A DNA stretch of 64,000 bases from Bacteroidales bacterium (GCA_013141385.1 JABFRB010000018.1:1-64000); one strand, 5' to 3'. Positions 53,953-63,046 are shown, numbered from the stretch's first letter. The notes: a model not told the origin generated them from the sequence alone. Numbers and translations are program-made.

Positions 53953-54354
53953 ATGGAAAAATTATTAATTGCTGAAACTAAGGATTCTCCTTTTGTACAA
54001 TTCGACACTAAAACCAATATTTTTAGTATTTCAGGTGTATGCCATCCTGAAAATGTTACTAAATTTTATGACCCAATTATTGACTGGATTGAAAGGTATA
54101 AAGAAGAAATTAAGGAAACGAAATTAACAAAGCCTATTCAACTATCAATTTTTTTTAAATATATAAACTCTGCTTCATATAAATACTTACTTACATTTCT
54201 CCAACTCGTTGAAGGATTTACTCATATTGGAGTACCTGTAGAAGTAATCTGGTACTACGAACCCGAAGATATTGATATGAAAGAAGCTGGGATTGAACTT
54301 TTCGATTTTTCTGGCGTTAAATTACCTTATATATGCAAGGTTAAAACTGATTAG
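53953..54354 (+). CDS. SiaC family regulatory phosphoprotein (DUF1987), divergent copy 3
   Basis: The 133-residue third paralogue keeps NIFSISGVCHPENVTKFYDPIIDWIERY but has a 5-residue insertion before the phosphosite and reads KYINSASYKYL there, so the key Thr is replaced by Ser-73 and SSK by SYK. The start is ATG 53953 rather than TTG 53947. It may have a different kinase preference or serve as a decoy; that is inference. Confidence 0.78.
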   Translation: MEKLLIAETKDSPFVQFDTKTNIFSISGVCHPENVTKFYDPIIDWIERYKEEIKETKLTKPIQLSIFFKYINSASYKYLLTFLQLVEGFTHIGVPVEVIWYYEPEDIDMKEAGIELFDFSGVKLPYICKVKTD

Positions 54355-54379
54355 ACTATTCACAATTCTATAAAACACA

Positions 54380-54403
54380 AAAAGCAGCCAAGGCTGCTTT
54401 TTG
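54380..54403. terminator. Bidirectional terminator between siaC copies and tRNA-Lys genes
   Basis: AAAAAGCAGCC-AA-GGCTGCTTTTT is a compact GC stem with T-runs on both strands. It ends the siaC message from the left and the tRNA-Lys message from the right. Confidence 0.8.
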
Positions 54404-54476
54404 TGATCCAGCTGGGATTCGAACCCAGGACCCCATCCTTAAAAGGGATGTGCTCTACCAACTGAGCTACTGAATC
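54404..54476 (-). tRNA. tRNA-Lys (UUU), copy 2 of the tandem pair
   Basis: The 73-base cloverleaf on the minus strand has acceptor GATTCAG/CTGGATC, D-arm GCTC...GAGC, anticodon loop CTTTTAA and T-arm CTGGGTTCGAATCCCAG. Anticodon TTT. The 3' CCA is not encoded. It is identical to the copy 22 bases upstream. Confidence 0.97.
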
Positions 54477-54498
54477 GAAAGGGATTCCTAATTTTTTG

Positions 54499-54571
54499 TG
54501 ATCCAGCTGGGATTCGAACCCAGGACCCCATCCTTAAAAGGGATGTGCTCTACCAACTGAGCTACTGAATC
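54499..54571 (-). tRNA. tRNA-Lys (UUU), copy 1 of the tandem pair
   Basis: Identical in all 73 bases to the neighbouring gene, with anticodon TTT and no encoded CCA. It is the promoter-proximal member of a two-tRNA message; the promoter is at 54652-54681. Confidence 0.97.
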
Positions 54572-54927
54572 AATTTATCAACAAAAAAAAAGGACTATCC
54601 TCGCGTCCCAATGATCATTCTCAGATCAATTTCCTTTTTTAAAAGGTGCGGCAAAAGTACGAATAAAATTCATGTCACCAAATAATTTTAATAAAAAATT
54701 GACCTCTTTTTAAGAGGCACTTTAGGCTAGGTTACTTCATACAGAACATACATTCAGTATTACATAAACGTTACTATTATTTAGTGTTGTTAAATGTTCA
54801 TTTACAGCAAAATGCATTATGTTCTTTTAGAATGTAATAAAAATATGTTACATTATTAAGGTACGATCGTCTTGGTAGTAAAGGTTAACTATAAAGCATT
54901 TTATTAAAACTTAAAAATCACACTGCC
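54572..54927. other. Intergenic region with divergent promoters
   Basis: The 356 bases hold the tRNA-Lys promoter on the minus strand and, nearer the right end, TGTTACA (54846-54852) with CGTC (54868-54871), 15 bases apart. CGTC is a frequent -10 element of ECF sigma factors, so this could be the autoregulated promoter of the sigma/DUF4252 cluster. No gene is seen. Confidence 0.4.
54652..54681 (-). promoter_or_regulatory. Promoter of the tRNA-Lys pair
   Basis: On the minus strand TTG (54681-54679) and TACTTTTG (54659-54652) are 19 bases apart, followed by a GC-rich discriminator CCGCACC, as expected for a strong stable-RNA promoter. The leader to the first tRNA is about 75 bases. Confidence 0.65.
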
Positions 54928-55446
54928 ATGAAACGAATTATTATTATTCTATCTTTTTCAATGCTTCCCATTTTGGCTGGAGCACAGGATTTTATTGACG
55001 ATTTATTTCGTAAATATTCTGGAAATGACGGTTTTACGAGTATCGTAATAAACAAAGACCTACTAGATTTTGCATTTATAATCAATAATGATAAGGATAT
55101 TGATAAGTTGAAAGGGAAAATATCAGATCTGAGGATTCTTATTTCCGATGAACATCAACAAGGAAATAACTCAACTTTTAAAGATGAGATTAAGAATAGC
55201 ATTACTAAAAACAACTATCAGTGCTTGATTGAAATTTTAGATGGTAAGAATAAGGTCAATTTTTATGTTAAAAAGGATAACGATAAAATAATACACCTTA
55301 TTCTTATTGCATCAGAAAATAACGAAGAAGTTCTGCTCTCATTAAAAGGTCAATTTACTATGAAGGAATTGATTGAGATGGGAAAAGATTCGAATCATCA
55401 GGGAAGTTTTCATCATCTCTCATACTTAACACATCTTGATGAATAA
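54928..55446 (+). CDS. Exported DUF4252 protein, copy A
   Basis: The 172-residue protein has a signal peptide (IIIILSFSMLPILAGAQ, cleaved near residue 19) and the DUF4252 start DFIDDLFRKYSGNDGFTSIVINKDLLDF. The family is limited to Bacteroidota, is periplasmic or lipid-linked, and often neighbours ECF sigma genes. Function is unknown. The C-terminus ends with the family close VLLSLKGQFTMKELIEMG. Confidence 0.75.
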   Translation: MKRIIIILSFSMLPILAGAQDFIDDLFRKYSGNDGFTSIVINKDLLDFAFIINNDKDIDKLKGKISDLRILISDEHQQGNNSTFKDEIKNSITKNNYQCLIEILDGKNKVNFYVKKDNDKIIHLILIASENNEEVLLSLKGQFTMKELIEMGKDSNHQGSFHHLSYLTHLDE

Positions 55447-55542
55447 AAAATCAAATGCTATCTGGTCAAAATAATTAAATGACTTAGCAAATAACTTTAA
55501 TTTCATCAAGACTATCTAAAATTCATTAATAAACACTGGAAT

Positions 55543-56049
55543 ATGAAAAAGTATCTCATTATAGCAATAACTTGCTTTACAATAACATCCGTTGGTTTAA
55601 GCGAAAACTCTCTTAAAACTTATAAAGCAAAACCTGTTTTTTCAAAACTCTTAGAGAACGAAGGTCTTGAATCTTACAGAATACCAACATTTCTAGTTAG
55701 ATATGTATTAAGTTTTAGCGATACAAGGGAAATAATTCCGCTTTTACAAGGAACTCATTCCATAAAATTTGCTGCTAGTAATAATGGTGATAAAGATAAT
55801 AAGTTGATATATAATAGAATATGTAATAATTTAGATTTATCTACTTACCAAAATCTAATTAGTGTTGTTGATTCAAAATCAAAAATCACCATTAAAGCAT
55901 TGTTTGATAACGAGTATATTCGAGAGGTTGTAATAATAATATATGATGAAGATACTCTAGTAGCAATATCAATGACAGGGAAAATAAATCCTAAAAATAT
56001 TGTTGAATCAATAAACAAACTTAATAAACCAAAACCTGATAATATTTAG
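55543..56049 (+). CDS. Exported DUF4252-like protein, copy B
   Basis: The 168-residue protein has a signal peptide (YLIIAITCFTITSVGLS) and a divergent DUF4252 body: FLVRYVLSFSDTREIIPLL, then YQNLISVVDSKSKITIKALFD and AISMTGKINPKNIVE. It lies 96 bases after copy A and 38 bases before the sigma gene, so it is probably part of one operon. Confidence 0.65.
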   Translation: MKKYLIIAITCFTITSVGLSENSLKTYKAKPVFSKLLENEGLESYRIPTFLVRYVLSFSDTREIIPLLQGTHSIKFAASNNGDKDNKLIYNRICNNLDLSTYQNLISVVDSKSKITIKALFDNEYIREVVIIIYDEDTLVAISMTGKINPKNIVESINKLNKPKPDNI

Positions 56050-56087
56050 GCATTTCTTTATATATTGATTGCCTTGAAAGAAAGACA

Positions 56088-56594
56088 ATGAACGAGCAAG
56101 AATTTAGCCAAAAGGTTATGGTTTATAGCGGTAAATTTTACAGATACAGCTATAAGATACTCGGCAATAAGGAGGATGCTCACGATACGGTTCAAGATTT
56201 GTATGTAAAGTTATGGACGATTAGAAAAAATTTGAATAGCATTAGTAATATTGAGGCTTTTGCAACAACAATAGTTAGAAATCTTTGCATTGATCGTCTA
56301 AAGAAAATAAAAAGTACGGTTTTAGATTCGGGTTGTCTTGTAAAATTATCTTTAGTTACCGAAAGCAACAATAATGAAGATGATGTAGAAGAAGTAGATG
56401 TTAAAATTGATTTGGTAAGGAGGGTTCTTAAAAAACTTCCCGAAATGCAACAAAAGATTTTTTTAATGAGAGATTTTGAAGAAAAAGAATATGATACCAT
56501 TTCCAATGAATTAGGCATATCCGAAGAAAATTTAAGGGTTATGCTTTCAAGAGCAAGAAAAAAAATTCGTGAGTTGATAGAAACTTCCAGATAA
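56088..56594 (+). CDS. ECF RNA polymerase sigma factor
   Basis: The 168-residue protein has region 2 (YRYSYKILGNKEDAHDTVQDLYVKLW, with the core-binding helix) and region 4 (LKKLPEMQQKIFLMRDFEEKEYDTISNELGISEENLRVMLSRARKKIRELI, a helix-turn-helix). There is no extension. It is followed nine bases later by a single-pass membrane protein, the usual arrangement of sigma and anti-sigma genes. Confidence 0.93.
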   Translation: MNEQEFSQKVMVYSGKFYRYSYKILGNKEDAHDTVQDLYVKLWTIRKNLNSISNIEAFATTIVRNLCIDRLKKIKSTVLDSGCLVKLSLVTESNNNEDDVEEVDVKIDLVRRVLKKLPEMQQKIFLMRDFEEKEYDTISNELGISEENLRVMLSRARKKIRELIETSR

Positions 56595-56602
56595 TCACTG
56601 AT

Positions 56603-57211
56603 ATGAATAACAAAAATCAAATATTGCCCGAGGAAATTAAGAGTATTTTATTAAAATACTATGATGGTTGTACAACGATAGAAGAGGAGCTATTGCTTAA
56701 AAAGTATTTTGCTCAAAATCAAATTCCTTATTCAAATATTTCTGATAAGGCTTTGCTTTCATTTGTAAATGATAATGAGTTATCTATCTTCCCTGAAAAT
56801 GAAATTTGGAATAAAATATTAGTAACAGAGAAGAAAGTGAATAAGCAAAGGAAAACAATTCGGATTTTATCATCAATTGCAGCCTCCGTTCTTATTTTAA
56901 TCTCACTCAGTATTTGGTTATTCTATCCTACAAAGCGTGTTGAAATTTTAACTGATTCTTATTCTAATCCTCATGATGCATACAATGCAGTGCAAAAATA
57001 TTTAGGTTTAGTTTCAACCAAACTTTCATACGCTTATAATGAAATTAAACCAATTGAGAAATTGACAATTCCATGCGATGCAATGCAGGCTTTTTCAACT
57101 ATTGATAAAAATGTTAAACGTTTACAGCAATTTGATAAATTAGGTGCTTCGGCTCATGAATTAGAACGTTTTTCGATTATTTCGGATATAGTTATCGTTG
57201 ATAAAAATTAA
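56603..57211 (+). CDS. Putative membrane anti-sigma factor
   Basis: The 202-residue protein has an N-terminal cytoplasmic helical part with EEIKSILLKYYDGCTTIEEELLLKKYF, as in Bacteroidota anti-sigma-like proteins, one membrane helix near residues 84-107 (IRILSSIAASVLILISLSIW) and a periplasmic tail. No zinc-binding ZAS cysteine-histidine motif is present. It is called anti-sigma from gene order and layout. The tail (DAYNAVQKYLGLVSTKLSYAY) is shared by related proteins in such clusters. Confidence 0.65.
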   Translation: MNNKNQILPEEIKSILLKYYDGCTTIEEELLLKKYFAQNQIPYSNISDKALLSFVNDNELSIFPENEIWNKILVTEKKVNKQRKTIRILSSIAASVLILISLSIWLFYPTKRVEILTDSYSNPHDAYNAVQKYLGLVSTKLSYAYNEIKPIEKLTIPCDAMQAFSTIDKNVKRLQQFDKLGASAHELERFSIISDIVIVDKN

Positions 57212-57236
57212 GTACAATAACATAAAATTATAGATT

Positions 57237-57749
57237 ATGAAAAGGATTTGCGTTTTAATGTTCTTTGCAATGTCACTTATCGTAGCCAACGGTCAGAACT
57301 CTGCGGTTGATAAACTTTTCGATAAGTATTCTGGCAAAGAGGGGTATACATCAATTTTAATTTCAAAATACATGTTTAGCATGTTTTCTGATGTTAACCC
57401 TGAAAACAAAGAGTTTAATGACTTGGTAAGTAAACTCACTAGTATTAAAATTCTTGTAAGCGATAGTAGTTCTAATAATGTTGGGATAAATTTTTATAAT
57501 GAAATAATGAAAGAACTTCCAGCAAAAGATTATAAAGAGTTAATGGTTGTAAAGGATAAAGATCAGGATATAAAGTTTTTAGTAAAGGATATAAATGGGG
57601 TAATTGTTGAGTTGCTTCTGGTTGTTGGCGGAAAATCCGATAATGTTTTAATTTGTATTCAAGGCGAAAATATAAACCTTAAGAATATTGCAAAACTTTC
57701 TAAATCAATGAAAATAAATGGACTAGAGAATCTAGAGAAAATTAAGTAA
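57237..57749 (+). CDS. Exported DUF4252 protein, copy C
   Basis: The 170-residue protein has a signal peptide (ICVLMFFAMSLIVANGQ) and DUF4252 sequence very close in plan to copy A: AVDKLFDKYSGKEGYTSILISKYMFSMF, then YNEIMKELPAKDYKELMVVKD and LICIQGENINLKNIAKLS. It follows the anti-sigma candidate by 25 bases and ends at a strong terminator. Confidence 0.75.
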   Translation: MKRICVLMFFAMSLIVANGQNSAVDKLFDKYSGKEGYTSILISKYMFSMFSDVNPENKEFNDLVSKLTSIKILVSDSSSNNVGINFYNEIMKELPAKDYKELMVVKDKDQDIKFLVKDINGVIVELLLVVGGKSDNVLICIQGENINLKNIAKLSKSMKINGLENLEKIK

Positions 57750-57773
57750 CATTTTATAAAAAGATAAAAGAAA

Positions 57774-57798
57774 CCCGCTCTTGAAGCGGGCTTTTTTT
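57774..57798 (+). terminator. Terminator of the sigma/DUF4252 operon
   Basis: CCCGCTC-TTG-AAGCGGG followed by CTTTTTTT gives a clear intrinsic terminator 25 bases after copy C. Confidence 0.85.
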
Positions 57799-57859
57799 AT
57801 CTTTTTTACCTAGGTGCAGTCTTTTTATAATCAAGAAAACAAAAGAAGATATTAATTTC

Positions 57860-57867
57860 TATCTTTG
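57860..57867 (+). promoter_or_regulatory. Putative -7 box of the lipoprotein gene
   Basis: TATCTTTG fits TAnnTTTG and lies 16 bases before the ATG. A TTG at 57865 that would extend the gene lies inside this box, so ATG 57883 is preferred. The -33 element is not clear. Confidence 0.45.
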
Positions 57868-57882
57868 CCCTCAGAAGATTAT

Positions 57883-58422
57883 ATGATGCTTAATAAAACT
57901 AGGTATATTGTTGTTTTATCTATATCTATTAGTCTAATAGCCTGCGAAAAGGTGAAAGTAAAGACTAGGACATCTTCTGATATATATAAAAGTTATTGTA
58001 TTAATCACAATGCAAATTATTTTAATGTTCCTCCAGGTATAGTATCAATATTCCTAGATGACTCTAAAAAAGGAAATTCCGAACTTAAAGATCTTCTTGT
58101 TGACGTAAAAGAATTATCATTTCTTATCATCAATAAAAATAGCAACAATAATCCTGAATATCAGTGTTTAGATAAGTTAAATACACAACTTGACAGCCTA
58201 AAATTCTATGATCTTGCTCAAATAAATAATGGAAAAGAAATAATTAGGGTAAAAGTTGAAAAAGAAAAAAACCACTTTGACGAACTAGTAGTGTTAGTAT
58301 CTAATAATAATGCAATATACTGTATCAGTTTTATGGGTCGAATTCAACCTAAAAAGGTTGTGAATTTAGTTAAACCTGAAAATGTAATTGCAATAACAAA
58401 TCTTGATAGATTTCAACAATAA
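57883..58422 (+). CDS. DUF4252-type lipoprotein, copy D
   Basis: The 179-residue protein has a lipoprotein signal (YIVVLSISISLIAC with Cys near residue 18) and a divergent DUF4252 body: VPPGIVSIFLDDSKKGNSELKDLL, ELSFLIINKN and YCISFMGRIQPKKVVNLV. It is separated from copy C by a terminator and has its own promoter candidate, so it is a fourth family member expressed separately. Confidence 0.68.
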   Translation: MMLNKTRYIVVLSISISLIACEKVKVKTRTSSDIYKSYCINHNANYFNVPPGIVSIFLDDSKKGNSELKDLLVDVKELSFLIINKNSNNNPEYQCLDKLNTQLDSLKFYDLAQINNGKEIIRVKVEKEKNHFDELVVLVSNNNAIYCISFMGRIQPKKVVNLVKPENVIAITNLDRFQQ

Positions 58423-58572
58423 CCTATTAAGTATTTTTAGTCAACAATTTTAAAGATATCTTTCCTAACTTTATACTCTTTCTTATGTTGTACATAAGAA
58501 TCTTTTATTCCATTCAAATTACCTATTGTAATAGAAATTCATTTTATTTATATTAGTTGCAATTAATAAAAT

Positions 58573-60060
58573 ATGATTGTTATGGTATTTCTTTCAATTT
58601 GGAAAAATATTTCTGCTGCGGATATTTCGTTGATTCTCATAATAATATATGCTATAACTGTTTTTTCTACTGCTATTATGGTTGTTAGAGAAAAACGCGA
58701 TCCGGTTAAAACAACCTCATGGGTTCTCATTCTTATTTTATTACCTATAGCAGGGTTAATCTTTTATATTTTTTTCGGACAGTATCATCGTAAGGAGAAG
58801 ATTTTCAATAGAAAAGGACTAAGAGATTTAGAGCAACTTGAGAGTTTAAGCCATCTTCAAATTGTAAAACTGCACAAAGAGAATTTCAATCGAAGTTCTA
58901 AAATTATTGACAATCTTAACATTATTACATTACTACTAAATAATAGCAAATCACTATTAACAGAATTCAACGAAGTTGAGATTTTTCAGGACGGAAATGG
59001 AGCATTTAATTCAATTATTGATGTACTTAATTCTGCTAAAAGTACAATTCATATTGAGTTTTATATAGTTAGCGATGATAAAATTGGAAATAGGATTAAA
59101 GATATTCTTATTGAGAAAGCAAAATTAGGGATTGAGGTTAGGTTAGTATTTGATGATGTGGGAAGTTGGAGTTTACCAAAAAGATATATTAGGTCTATGC
59201 GGGAAGCAGGGGTTTCTGTATACCCATTTATGGAGGTAAAATTCCCCTTATTAACTAGTAAGGCTAACTATAGAAATCATCGAAAAATAATTATTGTTGA
59301 TGGCAAGATTGGTTTTGTTGGTGGAATGAATATTGCCGACAGATATATAGAAGGAAGTAAAGAATTGGGACCTTGGCGAGATACAATGATTAAACTTATA
59401 GGAGAGGCTGTTCACTCATTACAAGCTATTTTCCTTGTTGACTGGTATTTTGTTAGTAATCAGATAATTAATGATCGTGAAAAATATTTCCCTGAACAAA
59501 ATGTTAGTTCGCATCACCCTATACAGATTACTGCATGTGGTCCCGACTCTGATTGGGCTAGCATTATGCAGACCTTTTTTTTAGCTATTACTAAAGCAAA
59601 ACGTCATATTTATATTGCCTCACCATATTTTGTTCCAAATGAAAGCATTCTTACTGCTCTGAAAACTGCATCGCTAAGTGGTGTGGATGTAAGAATAATG
59701 CTTCCAGGCAAATCTGATTCTACTGTCGTATACTGGAGTTCTCTATCATATGTATCTGAACTTTTAGATGCTGGCATAAAAGTTTATCTTTATCAGAATG
59801 GTTTTAACCATTCAAAAATTCTGATGATAGATAGTTCATTTGCTTCTGTTGGATCTGCCAATATGGATATAAGAAGTTTTGAAGATAACTTTGAAATTGC
59901 TGCCATAATTTACGATGAACAAATAACTGGTCTTTTAGAAAAATCTTTCTTAAATGATCTTTCAAGAAGCAAAATGGTTATTTCAGAGGAATGGAACTTA
60001 CGTTCACATAAATACAACCTTAAAGAATCTATTGCTAGGCTATTTAGCCCTCTATTTTAA
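58573..60060 (+). CDS. cls: Cardiolipin synthase
   Basis: The 495-residue enzyme joins two phosphatidylglycerol molecules to form cardiolipin. Two N-terminal membrane helices (about 5-60) precede two phospholipase-D motifs: NHRKIIIVDGKIGFVGGMN (near residue 236) and NHSKILMIDSSFASVGSANMD (near 415). EDNFEIAAIIYD after the second motif is typical. Start at ATG 58573; a second Met three codons later is possible. Confidence 0.93.
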   Translation: MIVMVFLSIWKNISAADISLILIIIYAITVFSTAIMVVREKRDPVKTTSWVLILILLPIAGLIFYIFFGQYHRKEKIFNRKGLRDLEQLESLSHLQIVKLHKENFNRSSKIIDNLNIITLLLNNSKSLLTEFNEVEIFQDGNGAFNSIIDVLNSAKSTIHIEFYIVSDDKIGNRIKDILIEKAKLGIEVRLVFDDVGSWSLPKRYIRSMREAGVSVYPFMEVKFPLLTSKANYRNHRKIIIVDGKIGFVGGMNIADRYIEGSKELGPWRDTMIKLIGEAVHSLQAIFLVDWYFVSNQIINDREKYFPEQNVSSHHPIQITACGPDSDWASIMQTFFLAITKAKRHIYIASPYFVPNESILTALKTASLSGVDVRIMLPGKSDSTVVYWSSLSYVSELLDAGIKVYLYQNGFNHSKILMIDSSFASVGSANMDIRSFEDNFEIAAIIYDEQITGLLEKSFLNDLSRSKMVISEEWNLRSHKYNLKESIARLFSPLF

Positions 60061-60144
60061 TTTTTTTGGCATTAAAATTGTCTCACTCACCATGTTATTT
60101 AAAGTATAAATGTAATTTTAACTGTTAATCAAAAACTGATTTTT

Positions 60145-60798
60145 ATGAAAAAGAATATCGTAGTTATAGTTTTAGCATTATTTACCATTGTGGGTACTGC
60201 TAATGCACAGTTCCTTCGGTTTGGTGTTAAGGGAGGACTAACCTCATCAAATGTTAAATTTGATAAAACAACTTTTACTTCGGGAGCAAATGATTTTATA
60301 GCAAAGCAAGGAGACTCTAAATTTGGAATGCAATTTGGTTTTTTTGGAAGAATCCAACTATTAGGGTTATTTATTCAACCTGAACTACTTTTTGCCCATT
60401 CACAGAGCGAGGTTCAACTTACAGATGTGACAGCAAACAAGGTGTATAACGAAACCCAGAAATTCAATAAAGTTGATATTCCTGTATTAGTGGGTTGGAA
60501 ATTAGGTCCAGCTCGAATAGGCTTAGGACCAGTTGCAACAATTATGTTAAATGAAACGGATGGTTTAAAGGACAAATTAGCTGATTTGGCCAATCAAACA
60601 ACAAAGAGTAATTTTAAAAATGCGACGTTTGGTTATCAAGTGGGTGTTGGATTGGATATCCTAAAGAAAATTGCTATTGATGTTAAATACGAGGGTAATC
60701 TTAGTAAACTTGGCAGTGGAATGACACTTAATAATACCGCCTATAAATTTGACCAAAGAACTTCACAATGGATTTTTAGCTTAGGAATTTTCTTCTAA
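60145..60798 (+). CDS. PorT-like outer-membrane beta-barrel protein
   Basis: The 217-residue protein has a signal peptide (VVIVLALFTIVGTANAQ) and a small barrel: FLRFGVKGGLTSSNVKF, FGFFGRIQLLGLFIQPELLF, KFNKVDIPVLVGWKLGPARIGLGPV and a C-terminal aromatic end (WIFSLGIFF). The pattern is that of the PorT/outer-membrane beta-barrel families. Role is unknown; such proteins are frequent in the phylum. Confidence 0.8.
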   Translation: MKKNIVVIVLALFTIVGTANAQFLRFGVKGGLTSSNVKFDKTTFTSGANDFIAKQGDSKFGMQFGFFGRIQLLGLFIQPELLFAHSQSEVQLTDVTANKVYNETQKFNKVDIPVLVGWKLGPARIGLGPVATIMLNETDGLKDKLADLANQTTKSNFKNATFGYQVGVGLDILKKIAIDVKYEGNLSKLGSGMTLNNTAYKFDQRTSQWIFSLGIFF

Positions 60799-60817
60799 TC
60801 GTTGGTATTAACCTAAA

Positions 60818-60848
60818 GAAGCCGCCCTATATTTGGAGCGGCTTTTTT
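60818..60848. terminator. Bidirectional terminator between the barrel gene and kdsA
   Basis: AAGCCGC-C...G-GAGCGGCTTTTTT forms a stem with a T-run on the plus strand and an A-rich flank on the left. It separates convergent genes. Confidence 0.8.
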
Positions 60849-60869
60849 ATTGTTGTTCAAAATTGTAAC

Positions 60870-61694
60870 TTAAAGTTTATTAATTACTTGTCTAATCTTA
60901 ACTAATCTATCAATTAACCCTTCGAGTAAACTTATGTTAAGCATATTTGCTCCATCCGATAAAGCTTTTGAAGGGTTGGGGTGAGTTTCAATAAAAAGTC
61001 CATCTGCACCCACTGAAATTGCAGCCCGTGCAATTGTTTCAATTAATTCTGGATGACCTCCTGTGACTCCAGCAGCTTGATTGGGTTGTTGAAGAGAATG
61101 AGTAACATCCATAACAACAGGAAAACCAAAACCTTTCATGATTGGAATACCCCTAAAATCAACCACAAGATCTTGATATCCAAAAGTTGTTCCACGTTCT
61201 GTAAGGAATACCAGATTATTACCAGATTCAACAACTTTCTGAGCCGCAAATTTCATTGATTCGGGCGAAACAAATTGACCCTTCTTGATATTAATAACTT
61301 TTCCTGTCCTAGCTGCTGCAATTAAAAGTTCAGTTTGCCTACACAAAAACGCTGGAATTTGCAATACATCAACAAACTCAGCTGCAAGATAGGCCTCATC
61401 TATTGTATGAATATCTGTAACAACTGGTATTTGATACTTAGACCTAACCTCTGAAAGGATTTTTAAAGCTTTTTGATCTCCAATTCCTGAAAAAGAATCT
61501 AATTTCGAACGATTTGCTTTTTTGTAGGATGCTTTGAAAATAAAAGGAACTTTATACTTTTCAGCAATTTGCTTTATCTCTTCAGCAATTTGAAAAGTTA
61601 TCTCTTCATTCTCAACTACACATGGACCAGCCATTAAAAAAAAGTTTCCAGAATCGAGATTCTTGAGATGTTCTATTTTATTTAAAATACTCAT
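60870..61694 (-). CDS. kdsA: 3-deoxy-8-phosphooctulonate synthase KdsA
   Basis: KdsA condenses arabinose 5-phosphate with phosphoenolpyruvate to make KDO 8-phosphate for lipopolysaccharide. The 274-residue protein has LMAGPCVVENEE near the N-terminus, FKASYKKANRSKLDSFSG near residue 54, VVTDIHTIDEAYLAAEFVDVLQIPAFLCRQT near 95 and GGHPELIETIARAAISVGADG near 210. It follows rarA by 20 bases on the same strand. Confidence 0.94.
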   Translation of the reverse strand: MSILNKIEHLKNLDSGNFFLMAGPCVVENEEITFQIAEEIKQIAEKYKVPFIFKASYKKANRSKLDSFSGIGDQKALKILSEVRSKYQIPVVTDIHTIDEAYLAAEFVDVLQIPAFLCRQTELLIAAARTGKVINIKKGQFVSPESMKFAAQKVVESGNNLVFLTERGTTFGYQDLVVDFRGIPIMKGFGFPVVMDVTHSLQQPNQAAGVTGGHPELIETIARAAISVGADGLFIETHPNPSKALSDGANMLNISLLEGLIDRLVKIRQVINKL

Positions 61695-61714
61695 ATTTAG
61701 ATGATTTTATTTGA

Positions 61715-63001
61715 CTATTTATAGTTATACTTTGATTTCCAGAGTGATGCCAATTTAGTTGCAATTTCAGTCTCTTTACTATTTTCCTGAGGGTTGTAAA
61801 GAATAGTTCCCGCAATGGATTCAGGGAGAAAATCCTGTACCACAAAATTATTCTTATAGCTATGGGCATATTTATAATCGGCACCATAACCAATTTCTTT
61901 CATAAGTTTTGTTGGTGCGTTTCGTAGATGAAGCGGGACAGGTTGATCTCCGGTTCTTCTTACAAGTTCTTGTGCGGAATTAATTGCTTCTATTGAAGAA
62001 TTGCTTTTAGGCGAAGTTGCAAGGTAAATGGCTGTTTGCGATAAAATAATTCTTGATTCGGGCATTCCAATTAACGATACTGCTTGAAAACAACTAGTGG
62101 CAAGAAGCAAAGCATTTGGATTAGCTAAACCAATATCCTCTGATGCTAATATCACCAATCTACGTGCAATAAACTTGGGTTCTTCACCACCCTCAATCAT
62201 CCTAGCAAGCCAATATACAGCTGCATTTGGATCGCTCCCCCTGATAGATTTGATAAATGCAGAGATAATATCATAATGTTGTTCTCCACTTTTATCATAT
62301 AAGGCTATATTTTCTTGAAGTATTTCGATGATAATCTTATTGTTAATTGAAATAACTTGATTCTGCATTTGCGAATTAAATGCTAACTCAAGGATGTTAA
62401 GTAGTTTTCTTGCATCTCCTCCCGAAAAGCGAAAAATAGCATCCGTTTCCTCAATATTGAATTGATACTTTTTAAGCACAATATCATTTTCAATTGCTCT
62501 CTTAAGTAACTCTTGAAGTTCTACCTCCTCTAAATTTCTAAGAATATACACTTGACATCTGGATAGAAGGGGAGAGATAACCTCAAATGAAGGATTCTCT
62601 GTTGTTGCACCAATTAGTACAACAACACCCTGCTCTACAGCACCAAGCAATGAATCTTGTTGTGATTTGCTAAAACGATGTATTTCATCAATAAACAGGA
62701 TAGGGGCTGGTGAATCAAAGAATTTTTGTGATTTAGACTTATCAATAACCTCTCTAATATCTTTTACCCCTGAATTTATAGCACTTAGAATATGAAACGG
62801 TCTTTTTAGATGATTGGCAACTATTTTTGCAAGTGTTGTTTTCCCAACACCCGGTGGTCCCCAAAGTATAAATGATGATAGATTTCCAGATCTTATCATC
62901 TCCCTAAGTATGCTTTTTTCGCCAACAAGGTGTTTTTGTCCAATATAATCGTCAAGAGTTTTTGGGCGAATACGTTCAGCAAGAGGAACATTGGTCATCA
63001 T
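61715..63001 (-). CDS. rarA: Replication-associated recombination protein RarA
   Basis: RarA (MgsA) is an AAA+ ATPase acting at stalled replication forks. The 428-residue protein has FVLWGPPG-type FILWGPPGVGKTTLAKI (near residue 45), Walker B PILFIDEIHRFSKSQQD (near 97), GATTENPSFEVISPLLSRCQVY (near 130) and the C-terminal tetramer domain PVPLHLRNAPTKLMKEIGYG (near 370). It is the first gene of a rarA-kdsA pair. Confidence 0.94.
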   Translation of the reverse strand: MMTNVPLAERIRPKTLDDYIGQKHLVGEKSILREMIRSGNLSSFILWGPPGVGKTTLAKIVANHLKRPFHILSAINSGVKDIREVIDKSKSQKFFDSPAPILFIDEIHRFSKSQQDSLLGAVEQGVVVLIGATTENPSFEVISPLLSRCQVYILRNLEEVELQELLKRAIENDIVLKKYQFNIEETDAIFRFSGGDARKLLNILELAFNSQMQNQVISINNKIIIEILQENIALYDKSGEQHYDIISAFIKSIRGSDPNAAVYWLARMIEGGEEPKFIARRLVILASEDIGLANPNALLLATSCFQAVSLIGMPESRIILSQTAIYLATSPKSNSSIEAINSAQELVRRTGDQPVPLHLRNAPTKLMKEIGYGADYKYAHSYKNNFVVQDFLPESIAGTILYNPQENSKETEIATKLASLWKSKYNYK

Positions 63002-63046
63002 TCATTTTTTTGGTAAAAATATGCACTTTTTATTAAAGGTATTTGG

